Source: a virus | Reading direction: 5' to 3' (one strand) | Virus record (IMG/VR): IMGVR_UViG_3300021961_000619 | Coordinates: 1 to 24,209 of that record | DNA: 24,209 nucleotides | Shown here: positions 5,118 through 12,836 of the stretch, in pieces | Position numbering within the stretch: the first letter of the stretch is position 1 | Layout: the number at the start of each line of letters is the position of its first letter | Made by a program: the position numbers and the translations under genes | The notes under the pieces: generated by a model | What the model saw: the letters and a program-made list of their open reading frames with translations, nothing else | Database searches by the model: none | What the model was told of the DNA's origin: nothing

Positions 5118-5257
5118 TGCCCTTGAAAGAAGGCAAGTCGGACAAGACGGTCGGCAAGAACATCAAGATGTTGATGGCCGAAGGCCGGCCCATGAAGCAG
5201 GCGGTGGCGATTGCCATGCGCAAGGCCGGCAAGCCTAAGCCGCAGGACATGAAGTAG
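5117..5257 (+). CDS. Conserved 46-aa phage protein (DUF6496-like)
   Basis: The 46-residue product begins MPLKEGKSDKTVGKNIKMLM and continues AEGRPMKQAVAIAMRKAGKP. I recognise this pattern (K-G-K-S..TV..NI..L..EG.P..QAVAIA...AG) from many phages near portal genes. The start overlaps the previous stop (TGATG), with GGAG at 5106-5109 at 7 bases. The product is short, basic and helical. A similar motif occurs in DUF6496 proteins; its function is not known. The gene is easily missed because of its length, but motif, ribosome site and tight packing together make it convincing. Confidence 0.75.
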   Translation: MPLKEGKSDKTVGKNIKMLMAEGRPMKQAVAIAMRKAGKPKPQDMK

Positions 5258-5530
5258 TTGGTCAAGAAAGCCTACCAGAATCCCTCAGGCGGCCTGAATG
5301 AAGCGGGCCGCCGCCACTTCGAGCGCAAGGAAGGGGGTGATCTAAAGGCTCCGGTGAAGTCGGGTACGAACCCGCGCCGGGTTTCTTTTGCTGCGCGGTT
5401 TGCCGGCATGGACGGCCCGATGAAAAACGAGAAGGGTGAACCTACGCGCCTTGCACTTGCGCTGCGGGCTTGGGGTTTTGGATCAAAGGAAGCCGCCGCT
5501 AATTTTGCCGCGCGCCACAAAAAGAGTTAG
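5258..5530 (+). CDS. DUF6321-like phage protein
   Basis: The 90-residue product holds the conserved phage pattern GGLNEAGRRHFERKEGGDLKAPV, then RRVSFAARFAGMDGPMKNEKGEPTRLALALRAWGF. This corresponds to DUF6321 (usual consensus with LSxKGRxxYxRKxGxxLKxPV and RRKSFCARMxGMxGPMKDxKGKPTRKxLALRxW). The start is TTG at 5258, directly after the previous stop; no ATG exists before residue 51. AGGA at 5243-5246 is the nearest ribosome-like sequence. These proteins are found beside portal genes and in packaged or virion-linked gene sets, but no activity is known to me. The cysteine of the consensus SFCAR is Ala here. Confidence 0.75.
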   Translation: MVKKAYQNPSGGLNEAGRRHFERKEGGDLKAPVKSGTNPRRVSFAARFAGMDGPMKNEKGEPTRLALALRAWGFGSKEAAANFAARHKKS

Positions 5531-5532
5531 CC

Positions 5533-7074
5533 ATGCTCACCGTCGAACAGATTATGAAGCGCCACGATCTGGCACAGCGTCGCAAGGATAACTGGCGTCA
5601 GATTTACGAGGATTGCTACGAGTTCGCGCTGCCGCAGCGGAACCTGTACGACGGCTACTATGAGGGCGGCGGCTCACCCGGTCAGAACAAGATGTCGCGC
5701 GTGTTCGACAGCACCGCGATCAACGCGACGCAGCGTTTTGCAAACCGCATTCAAGCTGGCCTGTTCCCGCCGTATGGCCGCTGGTGTCGTCTTGAGCCCG
5801 GTCCCGATATTCCATTGGATCGCCAGCTTGAGGCGCAAGCTGCGTTGGACATGTATAGCGAGAAGATGTTCTCGCTGTTGCGCCAATCGAACTTTGATCT
5901 GGCTATGGGCGAGTTCCTCATGGACCTCGCGGTCGGCACCGCCGTCATGCTGGTCCAGCCCGGCGATGACATGACGCCGATCCGCTTCACTGCGGTTCCG
6001 CAGTATCTTGTAGCCATCGAAGAGGGCGCGCACGGCAAGGTCGATAATGTCTATCGACGGATGCGCCTGAAGGCGGAAGCGATTCAGCAGCATTGGCCGG
6101 ACGCGGACATTCCGGTTCGTCTGGCGCAAATGATTAGCGAGAAGCCGACCGACGAGATCGAGCTGATCGAGGCAACCATCCTCGACGTGCAGCGCGGTGA
6201 CTTTGACTACTGCGTGATCTGGCCGCAGGGCAAAGAGCGGCTGCTTCATCGCAAGATGATTTCATCGCCGTGGATTGTGGCCCGTTACATGAAAGTGGCC
6301 GGCGAAATTTACGGACGCGGCCCGCTCGTCACGGCAATTCCCGACATCAAGACGCTCAACAAGACGCTCGAACTCCTGCTGAAGAACGCCTCGCTTTCTA
6401 TTGCAGGCGTCTACACGGCTGCGGATGACGGCGTGCTGAACCCACAGACGATCCGCATCGTGCCGGGTGCGATCATTCCCGTCGCGCGCAATGGCGGGCC
6501 ACAGGGCGAAAGCCTGCGCATGCTTCCGCGTTCAGGTGACTTCAACGTGTCGCAGATCGTGATTAACGACTTGCGCATGAACATCAAGAAAATCCTTCTT
6601 GATGACACACTGCCGCCCGACAATATGTCGGCGCGTTCTGCGACGGAGATCGCCGAACGTATGAAGGAACTGGCGCAGAACCTCGGCTCTGCATTCGGTC
6701 GCCTGATTACCGAGACGATGGTGCCGCTTATCGCGCGCATCCTCTATGTCATGGACGAGCGTGGTCTGATTGAGATGCCGCTGCGCGTCAATGGGCTTGA
6801 GGTTAAGGTTACGCCGGTGTCGCCGATTGCGCAGGCGCAGAACATGGGCGACATCGAGAAGATCACGCAATGGGTCCAGCTTTCCTCGGCACTTGGGCCG
6901 GAGGGGCAGATGGCCCCACGTATGGGTGCCATTGCCGATTACGTCGCTGACAAACTTGGCGTTCCTGCCGAACTGCGCACGTCGCCGCAGGAACGGCAGC
7001 AGATGGCCGAGCAGGCCATGCAGATGGCGCAGATGGCCGCCGAGCAGCAAGGCATTATTCCGCCGCAGCAATAA
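5533..7074 (+). CDS. Portal (head-to-tail connecting) protein
   Basis: The 513-residue product is the podophage portal, T7 gp8 type (Pfam head-tail connector family PF12236). It forms the dodecameric ring through which the terminase packages DNA and on which the tail assembles. Diagnostic stretches are the N-terminal WRQIYEDCYEFALPQRN (21-37), DSTAINATQRFANRIQAGLFPPYGRW (59-84), and the later PDNMSARSATEIAERMKEL with LITETMVPLIARILYVM. The C-terminus is Met/Gln-rich (about 485-513), as in many relatives. Length is typical. It starts at ATG 5533 with a weak AAGAG upstream, two bases after the previous stop. The Bbp19-like gene and the scaffold gene follow, the usual order for this lineage. Confidence 0.95.
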   Translation: MLTVEQIMKRHDLAQRRKDNWRQIYEDCYEFALPQRNLYDGYYEGGGSPGQNKMSRVFDSTAINATQRFANRIQAGLFPPYGRWCRLEPGPDIPLDRQLEAQAALDMYSEKMFSLLRQSNFDLAMGEFLMDLAVGTAVMLVQPGDDMTPIRFTAVPQYLVAIEEGAHGKVDNVYRRMRLKAEAIQQHWPDADIPVRLAQMISEKPTDEIELIEATILDVQRGDFDYCVIWPQGKERLLHRKMISSPWIVARYMKVAGEIYGRGPLVTAIPDIKTLNKTLELLLKNASLSIAGVYTAADDGVLNPQTIRIVPGAIIPVARNGGPQGESLRMLPRSGDFNVSQIVINDLRMNIKKILLDDTLPPDNMSARSATEIAERMKELAQNLGSAFGRLITETMVPLIARILYVMDERGLIEMPLRVNGLEVKVTPVSPIAQAQNMGDIEKITQWVQLSSALGPEGQMAPRMGAIADYVADKLGVPAELRTSPQERQQMAEQAMQMAQMAAEQQGIIPPQQ

Positions 7075-7082
7075 GGTAGACG

Positions 7083-7355
7083 ATGAGCCTAACGGAAGGG
7101 TGGGACGGTCTCCGGCAAGTTGAGCCGGAGTTTCGTCGCACGAACCAGCAGGAGCAGGACGATGTTGATCGCCTGTACCTGCGCGTATTCGGCAGTGATG
7201 ACGGGCAGAAACTTTTGACGCATCTGCGCGCACTGACGATAGAGCAGCCCACGTGGTATCCCGGCGAAGACGCTTCGCACGGTTATGCCAGAGAGGGGCA
7301 AAACTCACTAGTCCGCGAAATAGAGCGGCGCATTAAAAGGGCAACAGAACTATGA
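7083..7355 (+). CDS. Bbp19-like small phage protein
   Basis: The 90-residue product matches the small protein that lies between portal and scaffold in many podophages (Bbp19 family, named from Bordetella phage BPP-1). The family core is visible as YLRVFGSDDGQKLLTHLRALTIEQP (about 32-56), with a C-terminal YAREGQNSLVREIERRI (68-83). The REGxNxLVRxI element is the strongest signature. It starts at ATG 7083 with AAGGT at 7073-7077, and its end overlaps the scaffold gene by 4 bases. It is likely a minor virion or assembly protein; no biochemical role is known to me. Confidence 0.75.
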   Translation: MSLTEGWDGLRQVEPEFRRTNQQEQDDVDRLYLRVFGSDDGQKLLTHLRALTIEQPTWYPGEDASHGYAREGQNSLVREIERRIKRATEL

Positions 7356-8149
7356 CTGACACTGACGGACTGCTGGCCGACGCTCAACCGAGCGACGATA
7401 ACCAGCAGGAAGCACAGGAAAGCATCTCCCACATTGAACCCGGAACGCAGACACTCCAGCCTGCGACGCAGGAGACCAGCAATGAGGACGCCGAACCCGT
7501 TGTCCGCCCTGACTGGTATCCTGAGAAATTCTGGTCCGAAGAAGACGGGCCAGACCTTGAGAACCTTGTCAAATCCTATAACGAGTTGCAGAAGAAGTTC
7601 TCTCAAGGAAAACACAAGTCTCCAGAAAGCTATGACGAGGCCATATTCCGTGACGCCGGAATCGCTGAAGACGATGCACTCTTGTCCTCCTACCGCGATT
7701 GGGCCAAGCAGAATGGCGTTAGCCAAGCAGCTTTTGAGGATTTGGCGGGCAAGTTTATCGAAATGGCTGGCACAGAGGCGCAGCAGGCCAAGATCAGCTA
7801 CGAGACTGAGTTCAAGAAACTGGGGCCTAACGCGGACGCGACGATTAAGTCGATGACCGATTGGGCGCAAGGTCTTGTTCGTAAAGGTGTGTGGGGGCAG
7901 ACGGACTTTGAGGAATTCAAGATCATGGGCGGAACCGCCGATGGTCTACGCGCCTTGCAGAAAATCCGTTCGTATTACGGCGATCAGTCTGTTCCAGTTG
8001 ATGTTGCGCCGACGAGTGAAGGCCCGTCGCGCGAGGAACTGATGGCAATGGTCGGCAAGCCTGAGTACGTCAGCGACCCGGCCTACCGCGCCAAGGTCGA
8101 AAAGATGTTTGAGAGAATGTACGGAAATGATCCGTACAGCCCATCCTGA
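7352..8149 (+). CDS. Scaffold (capsid assembly) protein
   Basis: The 265-residue product is placed between portal and capsid and is acidic and helical, as T7 gp9-like scaffolds are. The first 50 residues are disordered and rich in D, E, Q and S. They are followed by PDWYPEKFWSEEDGPDLENLVKSYNELQKKFS (about 51-82), a conserved start of this family, then a long helical domain and an EFKKLGPNADATIKSMTDWAQGL block (about 152-174). The last ~25 residues (VSDPAYRAKVEKMFERMYG) form the predicted capsid-binding helix. Scaffolds guide capsid subunits into the procapsid and leave before or during packaging. The start overlaps the previous stop (ATGA), with AAAAGGG upstream. A strong terminator follows. 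Confidence 0.88.
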   Translation: MTDTDGLLADAQPSDDNQQEAQESISHIEPGTQTLQPATQETSNEDAEPVVRPDWYPEKFWSEEDGPDLENLVKSYNELQKKFSQGKHKSPESYDEAIFRDAGIAEDDALLSSYRDWAKQNGVSQAAFEDLAGKFIEMAGTEAQQAKISYETEFKKLGPNADATIKSMTDWAQGLVRKGVWGQTDFEEFKIMGGTADGLRALQKIRSYYGDQSVPVDVAPTSEGPSREELMAMVGKPEYVSDPAYRAKVEKMFERMYGNDPYSPS

Positions 8150-8174
8150 CGTATAGAATAATGTTATAAGAAAG

Positions 8175-8205
8175 TGGGTCGGGTATTTACCCGGCCCATT
8201 TTTTT
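8175..8205 (+). terminator. Strong intrinsic terminator after the scaffold gene
   Basis: A 10-bp stem, TGGGTCGGGT at 8175-8184 with ACCCGGCCCA at 8189-8198 (one G-T wobble), closes a 4-base ATTT loop. Seven T's (8199-8205) follow at once. This is the textbook factor-independent form. It separates the portal/scaffold unit from the capsid unit. Confidence 0.92.
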
Positions 8206-8214
8206 GCATATATT
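8186..8214 (+). promoter_or_regulatory. Candidate sigma70-type promoter for the capsid unit
   Basis: TTTACC at 8186-8191 (4 of 6 to the -35 consensus) and TATATT at 8209-8214 (5 of 6 to the -10 consensus) are separated by 17 bases. The -35 box falls inside the terminator stem, so promoter and terminator would share DNA. A new promoter directly after a strong terminator makes functional sense for a highly expressed capsid gene. A phage-specific promoter cannot be excluded. Confidence 0.3.
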
Positions 8215-8217
8215 CGT

Positions 8218-8344
8218 AATTGCGGACAACCGTAAGGCCCGCAAAACCCGCCGTGGGAGAGGGCGTAAACCATCCAAGCCGCAGCCCGTTACAGGATACC
8301 TGCTTGGCGAACTCAACTTGAACCCTCTACGAAAGGAATAGGAA
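8218..8344 (+). promoter_or_regulatory. Structured 5' leader of the capsid gene
   Basis: This non-coding stretch can form several stems. TTGCGG (8220-8225) pairs with CCGCAA (8239-8244), with an inner CC-GTAA-GG hairpin that has a GNRA-type loop. CCAAGC (8274-8279) pairs with GCTTGG (8302-8307), competing with a local CAGG-ATA-CCTG hairpin (8292-8302). It ends in AAAGGAATAGG, a good ribosome site for the capsid ATG at 8345. A stabilised leader or cis-regulatory RNA is plausible; no known riboswitch is recognised. Confidence 0.4.
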
Positions 8345-9178
8345 ATGGCTCAGGGCATTTCTAACGCTTTCGTTCAGTTGTTCGATGCGGAAGTCAAACA
8401 GGCGTATCAGGCGTCGCGTGCGCTTGCCGGTGTGACCCGCGAACGGGCAAATGTCGAAGGCAATCAGGTGAAGTTCCCGAAGATCGGGAAAGGCACCGCT
8501 ACGGTTCGTGTTCCCCAGACTGATGTCACTCCGCTGAACGTGTCCTACTCGCAGGTCACGGCCAGCATGTCGGACTACATCGCTGCTGAATACTCGGACA
8601 TTTTCCATCAGGCCAAGGTCAACTTTGACGAGCGCCGGGAACTTGTCAGCGTTGTCGGTAATGCGATTGGTCGTCGTATGGACCAGCTTGTCATTGACGC
8701 GCTCAATGCGGCTTCGTCCCCCTCGACGGTCGGCACCGACATCGGTGGCGTTGGCACGAACATGAATCTTGCCAAACTCCTCGCCGCCAAGAAGGCGCTG
8801 GACACGAAGAACGTGCCGATGGAAGGTCGCGCGATCATCATCCACGCCAACGGTCTGGCTTCGCTGCTGGACGAGACTGAACTGACCAGCGGCGATTTCG
8901 CCACTGTGAAGGCTCTCGTTCGTGGCGAGATCGACACGTTCCTTGGCTTTAAGTTCATCACCCTTGGTGATCGTGACGAAGGTGGCCTGCCGCTGCCGTC
9001 CACCCGCACCAGCTTCGCGTTCCATCGCGATGCGGTCGGTCTGGGCATCAGCATGAACCAGAAGACCGAGATCAACTACGTCCCCGAAAAGACGTCGTTC
9101 CTCGTGTCCTCCATGTTCTCGGCTGGCGCTATCGCCATTGACGATGAAGGCATCGTCAAGATCAGCAGCACCGAGTAA
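8345..9178 (+). CDS. Major capsid protein
   Basis: The 277-residue product is the podophage major capsid protein of HK97-like fold. Its N-terminus (MAQGISNAFVQLFDAEVKQAYQ) and the segments YSQVTASMSDYIAAEYSDIFHQAKVNFDERRELV (about 67-101), RRMDQLVIDAL (about 112-122) and FLGFKFITLGDRDEGGLPLP (about 199-218) match capsid proteins of this group. So does the C-terminal FSAGAIAIDDEGIVKI. Position after the scaffold, its own terminator-separated unit and a strong ribosome site (AAAGGAATAGG) all fit the most abundant virion protein. It is shorter than T7 gp10A but normal for this lineage. There is no slippery sequence at its end, so a gp10B-type frameshift product is unlikely. Confidence 0.92.
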   Translation: MAQGISNAFVQLFDAEVKQAYQASRALAGVTRERANVEGNQVKFPKIGKGTATVRVPQTDVTPLNVSYSQVTASMSDYIAAEYSDIFHQAKVNFDERRELVSVVGNAIGRRMDQLVIDALNAASSPSTVGTDIGGVGTNMNLAKLLAAKKALDTKNVPMEGRAIIIHANGLASLLDETELTSGDFATVKALVRGEIDTFLGFKFITLGDRDEGGLPLPSTRTSFAFHRDAVGLGISMNQKTEINYVPEKTSFLVSSMFSAGAIAIDDEGIVKISSTE

Positions 9179-9191
9179 GGAGGATTAGATC

Positions 9192-9470
9192 ATGGCTTTT
9201 GATTCCGCTGGTCTCGGCGTTGTTTCGGCCTCGAAGAAGGGTAATGCTCCTAGCATCTACACCTATCAGACCGCCGATACGATTGCTGACGTAAACACCG
9301 CTGGTTATTTCAATAGCATTTCGAACACCCTCGCGGTGGGCGACCTGATCTATTGCGTGACCTCGACTGGTGGCACGCGCGTTAGCACGCTTACTCAGGT
9401 TCTGTCGAACTCGGGTGGCGTTGTTGACGTTGCGGACGGCACGACGCTGGCCGCCACCGACAGCGACTAA
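9192..9470 (+). CDS. Conserved small protein after the capsid gene (virion/decoration candidate)
   Basis: The 92-residue product matches a conserved phage pattern: MAFDSAGLGVVS, IYTYQTADTIADVNTAGYFNS, VGDLIYCVTSTGG and a closing SNSGGVVDVADGT. It is nearly all beta-type sequence with no charged helices. Relatives usually sit directly downstream of the capsid gene and are annotated hypothetical. The very strong ribosome site AAGGAGGA (9177-9184) at 7 bases suggests high expression, fitting a decoration or head-surface protein. That role is inference from position, expression signals and composition. A GC hairpin follows the double stop (TAATAA). Confidence 0.75.
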   Translation: MAFDSAGLGVVSASKKGNAPSIYTYQTADTIADVNTAGYFNSISNTLAVGDLIYCVTSTGGTRVSTLTQVLSNSGGVVDVADGTTLAATDSD

Positions 9471-9477
9471 TAAGTGC

Positions 9478-9499
9478 GGGGCGGGAGCAATCCCGCCCC
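9478..9499 (+). terminator. Very stable GNRA-loop hairpin after the capsid unit
   Basis: GGGGCGGGA at 9478-9486 pairs perfectly with TCCCGCCCC at 9491-9499 around a GCAA tetraloop, an especially stable fold. The T-run is missing (AAACTT follows), so it may pause or partly terminate transcription, or protect the 3' end of the abundant capsid mRNA from exonucleases. Confidence 0.7.
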
Positions 9500-9518
9500 A
9501 AACTTAATGAGGTAAGCG

Positions 9519-10133
9519 ATGGCCGCAGGCGATACCAAACTCTCGATTTGTTCTGACGCGCTCATCATGCTTGGTGCGTCGCCGGTCTCAAGTTTTAGTG
9601 AAGGCACGGATGAGGCGCAGGTCGCCGACCGCCTTTACGACGACATCCGCGACACGCTGTTAATGCAGTATCCGTATAGCTGGTCGATCAAGAAGGAGGC
9701 GTTGGCCCGCCTTCTTGATGCGCCGAAAACAGAATGGCGCTACAAGTATCAACTTCCCGGCGACATCATTGGTAACCCGAAGGCCGTCTTCATCAGCAGC
9801 GCAGCGGGCGCGTCCCCCGCGCGCGATTTCGACATCTACGGCACGGCGCTGTACAGCAATTACGAAAGCATCTGGATTGATTACCAGTACGTTCCGGAGC
9901 CCGCCTTCTTCCCGCCGTACTTCGTCAATCTACTCAAACACGCGCTGGCTGCGGCATTTGCCGAGCCGATCACGGACCAGATCACGAAGGCTGATTACTA
10001 CCATCGCCTGACGTATGGCGCGCCGGAACAGAACATGCGTGGCGGTCTGGTCCGCGTGGCAATGAACATCGACGGCGTTGACAGGCCACCGCAGAACATC
10101 ATGGACTTCCCGCTGACGGATGTACGTGGATGA
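9519..10133 (+). CDS. Tail tubular protein A (T7 gp11-like adaptor)
   Basis: The 204-residue product shows the family pattern LSICSDALIMLGASPVSSFSEGTDEAQVADRLYDDIRDTLLMQYPYSWS (about 7-55). PKTEWRYKYQLPGD and a C-terminal YHRLTYGAPEQNM block follow. In T7, gp11 forms the dodecameric ring that binds the portal and to which nozzle and fibres attach. Length is close to T7 gp11. The start has GAGGTAAG (9509-9516), and the stop overlaps the nozzle gene by 4 bases, so the pair is probably made in a fixed ratio. Confidence 0.92.
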   Translation: MAAGDTKLSICSDALIMLGASPVSSFSEGTDEAQVADRLYDDIRDTLLMQYPYSWSIKKEALARLLDAPKTEWRYKYQLPGDIIGNPKAVFISSAAGASPARDFDIYGTALYSNYESIWIDYQYVPEPAFFPPYFVNLLKHALAAAFAEPITDQITKADYYHRLTYGAPEQNMRGGLVRVAMNIDGVDRPPQNIMDFPLTDVRG

Positions 10134-12337
10134 GCCGCATCATTCAAATTCAGAATGATTTCACGTCCGGTGAACTAGACCCAAAACTGCGCGCCCGCAC
10201 CGACATCGCGCAATATCAGTCTGGTCTGACGACCGCGCGCAATGTTTCCATTCAGCCGCAGGGTGGCGCGCGTCGGCGCGACGGCACGAAGTTCATCTAT
10301 CAACTTGACGCCGGTGCGGGCAATGCGGTGCGCATGGTCGCGTTTGAGTTCAGCACGAGCGATAGCTACATGCTCGTTTTTACGCCGGGCCGCATGTATG
10401 TTTTCAAGAACGGCGCGCTGGTCCCGAACATCAACGGCAGCGGAAATGATTATCTTGCCGTAGCTAGTCTGACTGCGGCGATTATCCCCGAGATGAACTG
10501 GACGCAAAGCGCCGACACAGTAATCATCGTGCATGAAGACCTGCCGCCGCTAAAGATTTTGCGCGGTGCTACGGACGCCTCGTGGACGGCAAGCAGTCTG
10601 GAATTCACATTCATTCCAAAATATGCGTATGAGTTTGATACTCACGAGCCGCAATTTTCAATTACGCCATCCGCCGCCAGCGGGAACATCACCATTACCG
10701 CGTCTGGCGTCACGACTGACACCGGGAATGCTCAAGCGGGGACGATCAGCACGATCACCTTGAAGTCGGCCTCCAGCTTTACATCGGACGACCAGCCCAA
10801 CGGAATGTATGTTGCAATCACGTCTGGCGCCGGATCGGGGCAAACGAGGCACGTTGAGGACTACGTGGCTTCGACCAAGGTGCTGACTGTCTACCCGGAC
10901 TGGGACACCGCCCCAGACAATACGTCGTCTTATGAAGTTAAAGCGTTTAAGCCTGCCGCCGTAAATGAATACATCTCCGTGCTTAACGGCTTTGGCTATG
11001 CGCGAATTGTCGAGTACGTGTCGGACACTTCCGTGCGCGCCTTTGTCGAAGTTCCGTTTTTTGACACAAGCGCCATCGCCGCCGGCAACTGGCAAAGCGA
11101 GCACGGCTACGAGGATGCGTGGTCTGATGCTAGAGGATGGCCGCGCAGCGCAACTTTCCATGAGGGCCGGCTGTACTTCGGCGGCGCTAAGTCGTTGCCG
11201 TCTACAATATGGGGGTCGCGCGTAGCTAGCTTCTTTGACTTTGCGCCCAATGAGTCATTGGACGACGACGCGGTAGAGGCCACCCTCGACACCGGCACCT
11301 TTAACGCCATTGTCGATGTTTATTCAGGCCGCCACCTCCAAGTGTTCACGACGGGCGGCGAGTTCTATGTGCCGCAGGCACTGGATGAACCGATCACGCC
11401 CGCCACGTTGATCGTCAAACAGCAGTCTTCGTACGGCATGAAGCCGGGAATACGTGTGCAAAACATCGACGGCGCATCAATGTTTGTGCAGCGTCAGGGT
11501 AAGTCACTTCAGGATTTCGTCTACACCGACGTTCAGAACGCCTACACGTCTGCCAAGATTTCACTGCTATCGTCCCATTTGCTGAAGTCTCCTAGCGAGA
11601 TGGCGACGCGAGTTTCGACACGAACTGACGAGGGCGACCGCCTGCTGATCGTGAACGACGACGACGGCTCTATCGCTTGTTACACTTTGTTGCGCTCTCA
11701 GAACGTCATTGCGCCGAGTGAATGGACGACAAGCGGGCAATTCCTTAGCATCGGCGTCGATGTAGACGACATCTATACCGTCGTGAAACGAACGGTGAAT
11801 GGGAGTGCGGTGTACTATGTTGAACTTTTCGATTCAGACACCCTTCTTGACTCAGCCAAAACGGGCGGCGCTGCGGCTTCTGTCGCGATGTCTCACCTTG
11901 AAGCGGCGACTGTCAAGATCATTCGAGATGGCGTGGTCGAACCTGACCAAATTGTTCCAGCGTCTCCGTACACAGTTACGTTTGAGGTGGCTGCGACTGA
12001 AAGCTATCAGGTAGGTTTGAACTTCACGCCAGAGATCAAGACGCTACCGACGGAGCCGCGATTGTCCAGTGGCTCGCTGCGCGGCTTTAAGAAGCGCATC
12101 TTTGAGGTCAACGCTGAAGTTTTTGAAACGCAAGCTATGACGATCAATGGCAGAGAGATACCGTTTCGTCGTTTTGGTGTTGGCCTGCTGGATCAGGATG
12201 TGCCGGAGTTTACCGGCATCAAGACGCTGCACGGCATCTTGGGTTACAATTATGACGGTCAGATCACAATCGGCCAATCTGTGCCGTTGAAGATGACGCT
12301 GTTGGGGATCGACTACAAACTAAGCGCGGGGCAGTAA
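10130..12337 (+). CDS. Tail tubular protein B (T7 gp12-like nozzle)
   Basis: The 735-residue product is the nozzle that forms the distal tail tube. The N-terminus is diagnostic: QNDFTSGELDPKLRARTDIAQYQSGLTTARNVSIQPQGGARRRDGTKFI (about 7-55). Mid-protein motifs include DAWSDARGWPRSATFHEGRLYFGG (about 327-350), GSRVASFFDF and GEFYVPQALDEPITPATLIVKQQSSYG (about 410-436), all typical of this family. The length fits (T7 gp12 is about 790 residues). It overlaps the adaptor gene as ATGA and is followed after one base by the first internal virion protein. Confidence 0.93.
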   Translation: MSRIIQIQNDFTSGELDPKLRARTDIAQYQSGLTTARNVSIQPQGGARRRDGTKFIYQLDAGAGNAVRMVAFEFSTSDSYMLVFTPGRMYVFKNGALVPNINGSGNDYLAVASLTAAIIPEMNWTQSADTVIIVHEDLPPLKILRGATDASWTASSLEFTFIPKYAYEFDTHEPQFSITPSAASGNITITASGVTTDTGNAQAGTISTITLKSASSFTSDDQPNGMYVAITSGAGSGQTRHVEDYVASTKVLTVYPDWDTAPDNTSSYEVKAFKPAAVNEYISVLNGFGYARIVEYVSDTSVRAFVEVPFFDTSAIAAGNWQSEHGYEDAWSDARGWPRSATFHEGRLYFGGAKSLPSTIWGSRVASFFDFAPNESLDDDAVEATLDTGTFNAIVDVYSGRHLQVFTTGGEFYVPQALDEPITPATLIVKQQSSYGMKPGIRVQNIDGASMFVQRQGKSLQDFVYTDVQNAYTSAKISLLSSHLLKSPSEMATRVSTRTDEGDRLLIVNDDDGSIACYTLLRSQNVIAPSEWTTSGQFLSIGVDVDDIYTVVKRTVNGSAVYYVELFDSDTLLDSAKTGGAAASVAMSHLEAATVKIIRDGVVEPDQIVPASPYTVTFEVAATESYQVGLNFTPEIKTLPTEPRLSSGSLRGFKKRIFEVNAEVFETQAMTINGREIPFRRFGVGLLDQDVPEFTGIKTLHGILGYNYDGQITIGQSVPLKMTLLGIDYKLSAGQ

Positions 12338-12338
12338 G

Positions 12339-12827
12339 ATGGCGGCTGCACTTCCATTCATCGGCGTGGCCGTGTCTGCCGTATCTGCATTCGGACAGAT
12401 ACAGGCTGGCAGAGCGCAAGCAAATGGTCTTGCCCAACAGGCCGCAATGGCGCAGGTGCAGGCTCGCGGTGAGGCGCTGAAGTACAGGGAACAAGGCGTT
12501 GATGTTTTGCGCAACATTGTGCGTACTCGCGCTACTATTCGCGCCAGAGCCGCAGCCGGCGGAATCGACCCGTTTTCCGGTAGTGCGGACGCGCTTTCTA
12601 CCTTTGCAATGACGGAAGGCGCTAGAGAACTTTATGTCACGCGCGAAAATGAAATCATTGCCCGAGAAGGTGGCTCAATACAATCAAGTCTTCTGATGCA
12701 GCAAAGCAAATCGGCATACAATGGCGGTATCTTTGGTGCAATCGGCACCTTGGGAAGCGCCGCGTTGTCGTTCAGCAAGATCGGCGGTCCGCCCGCCGGC
12801 GGCGCGCCCGCTGGCGGGACTAAATAG
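12339..12827 (+). CDS. Internal virion protein, T7 gp14-like (first ejection protein)
   Basis: The 162-residue product sits directly after the nozzle gene, as gp14 does in T7. It has a hydrophobic N-terminal segment (LPFIGVAVSAVSAF, about 5-18) and a long helix rich in Ala, Gln and Arg. RARAAAGGIDPFSGSADAL (about 68-86) is typical of this family (AAxGxxxxxGS). A glycine-rich tail (GGPPAGGAPAGGTK) closes it. In T7, gp14 is ejected first and forms the outer-membrane part of the channel. Sequence conservation is low in this group, so the call rests on these segments plus gene order. Confidence 0.82.
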   Translation: MAAALPFIGVAVSAVSAFGQIQAGRAQANGLAQQAAMAQVQARGEALKYREQGVDVLRNIVRTRATIRARAAAGGIDPFSGSADALSTFAMTEGARELYVTRENEIIAREGGSIQSSLLMQQSKSAYNGGIFGAIGTLGSAALSFSKIGGPPAGGAPAGGTK

Positions 12828-12836
12828 AGGCAAGTC

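Noticed and set aside
6532-7308. Long minus-strand frame across the portal end and the Bbp19-like gene
   Set aside because: Low-complexity Arg/His/Leu composition and full overlap with two well supported + strand genes.
9160-9200. Possible T7 gp10A/B-type frameshift at the end of the capsid gene
   Set aside because: No slippery heptamer; the sequence after the stop is an ideal ribosome site for an independent gene at 9192.
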